Made by a program: the position numbers and the translations under genes. Shown in pieces: positions 63,456 to 64,000 of a stretch of 64,000 nucleotides of DNA. Origin of the DNA: Chthoniobacteraceae bacterium (GTDB lineage: Bacteria; Verrucomicrobiota; Verrucomicrobiia; Chthoniobacterales; Chthoniobacteraceae); NCBI GenBank assembly GCA_028293625.1, contig JAQGOL010000025.1:372001-436000 (forward strand), read 5' to 3'. Below the pieces are notes generated by a model. That model did not search any database and had not been told where the DNA came from. It saw only the letters and a program-made list of their open reading frames with translations. How positions within the stretch are numbered: position 1 is the first letter of the stretch; each line of letters opens with the position of its first letter.

Positions 63456-63581
63456 GAACGAAGGGGAGCTGCAAGGGGTGTCACCAGTGAAAACCGGAAA
63501 GGGTCCACGGGATTATCGGATGCTCTTGAGCAGCGCAACTGATAATTGCTGCTTCCAAAGAGAAGATCCGGCATGCACGAG

Positions 63582-63652
63582 AGCGGGTAGCGGGAATCGA
63601 ACCCGCATGACCAGCTTGGAAGGCTGGAGCTTTACCACTAAGCTATACCCGC
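63582..63652 (-). tRNA. tRNA-Gly (anticodon TCC)
   Basis: The reverse strand folds into a full cloverleaf: acceptor stem GCGGGTA/TACCCGC, D arm GCTTAGTGGTAAAGC, anticodon arm CCAGC-CTTCCAA-GCTGG with anticodon TCC (reads GGA), and T arm GCGGGTTCGATTCCCGC. The discriminator is U73, as in glycine tRNAs, and the CCA end is not encoded (CTC follows). It lies between the exopolysaccharide operon and the partial gene at the right edge, all on the minus strand. Confidence 0.95.
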
Positions 63653-63725
63653 GAAAGGCCGTAAATTCTGCGTTTCCATCGTACATTGACAAGCGGAATT
63701 CAGAAAAAGATCACGTGGCAGCTTT

Positions 63726-64000
63726 TTACTGGGAAATCACCTGGACGGCGTTCCAATTTGAGCCATCCACAATGGGCACGAAGGCGAGCTGCGGTCCTGG
63801 CTGGGGAATCACCTGAGTGTTGTTTTCAACCGTGACCGAGTCAATTCGTTGGGCAACAATCCCATAAGCGCTCTGAGTGGGCGTTACCGATCCTTTAACA
63901 ATCACGCTCGCAATCCTCGAGAGAAGCGGGCTCGAGGCGTTCTTGGGTCCATCATCGAGCGTCCCAAAACGGCCGTCTGCCCCCGGGACGGCACCCGCGA
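63726..64000 (-). CDS. C-terminal part of an unidentified protein, cut by the window edge
   Basis: An open frame runs leftward from 64000 to a TAA at 63728-63726, giving the last 91 residues. They start AGAVPGADGRFGTLDDGPK and continue SRIASVIVKGSVTPTQ and AQRIDSVTVENNTQ, ending NWNAVQVISQ. The P-G-A-D-G-x-F/Y-G-T-x-D-D element resembles short acidic, calcium-binding-like linkers in secreted proteins of this phylum, and the strand-rich end fits a surface protein. The start and the rest lie beyond the window. I do not name a family. Confidence 0.6.
   Translation of the reverse strand, partial: AGAVPGADGRFGTLDDGPKNASSPLLSRIASVIVKGSVTPTQSAYGIVAQRIDSVTVENNTQVIPQPGPQLAFVPIVDGSNWNAVQVISQ

Overview
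The window looks like chromosomal DNA from a free-living member of the Verrucomicrobiota; a Chthoniobacter/Spartobacteria-type lineage is my inference, not a measured placement. The evidence is the combination of a DUF1549/DUF1553 plus DUF1501 gene pair, several PEP-CTERM surface proteins, a giant autotransporter-associated beta-strand-repeat protein, a pseudopilin with the C-terminal CDGH element common in this superphylum, a lamin-tail/CotH protein, an FGE-sulfatase pair, and many genes without a clear Shine-Dalgarno sequence. Coding density is high and I see no insertion sequence, prophage or CRISPR array.

Layout. 1-5700: the first codons of htpG (minus), a small secreted protein, a YebC-family regulator, and the DUF1549/DUF1553-DUF1501 pair separated by a hexamer-based inverted repeat. 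5700-8400: a tightly coupled minus-strand operon of two PEP-CTERM proteins and one pseudopilin. 8800-13100: GNAT acetyltransferase, HExxH protein, two overlapping SPFH/band-7 genes and a secreted serine hydrolase. 13100-19500: a 1718-aa lamin-tail/CotH protein next to a PEP-CTERM paralogue of its own N-terminus. 19600-30000: a signalling operon of a 2565-aa soluble poly-HAMP hybrid kinase with fifteen exact-length 92-aa repeats, and a second hybrid kinase. 30270-37620: penicillin-binding protein 2 and, divergently, the beta-strand-repeat PEP-CTERM protein. 37700-42530: a secreted protein of unknown function, a formylglycine-generating enzyme overlapping the sulfatase it should activate, and a GH18 glycosidase. 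43000-49100: a kinase with an ETR1-like (ethylene-receptor-like) membrane domain, and a RapA-like SNF2 ATPase. 49280-52960: a three-gene operon of a lipoprotein fusing a substrate-binding domain to a von Willebrand A domain, a membrane-anchored substrate-binding paralogue, and a membrane/coiled-coil protein, with no ABC transporter. 53000-58620: Maf, a DUF4412-like protein, an aldo/keto reductase that seems to lack two catalytic residues, a SYLF protein, 6-phosphogluconate dehydrogenase and PgsA. 58700-63460: an exopolysaccharide operon (outer-membrane barrel, tyrosine autokinase, Wza-like export protein), then tRNA-Gly(TCC) and the end of another minus-strand gene.

How it fits together: much of the window concerns the cell surface and its sensing: PEP-CTERM and beta-strand surface proteins, exopolysaccharide export, sulfated-glycan and chitin-like degradation, envelope SPFH proteins, and three very large sensor kinases. 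The strongest candidates for something undescribed are the substrate-binding/vWA/coiled-coil operon (49284-52961) and the poly-HAMP kinase operon (19621-29977), followed by the ETR1-like kinase (43014-46241).
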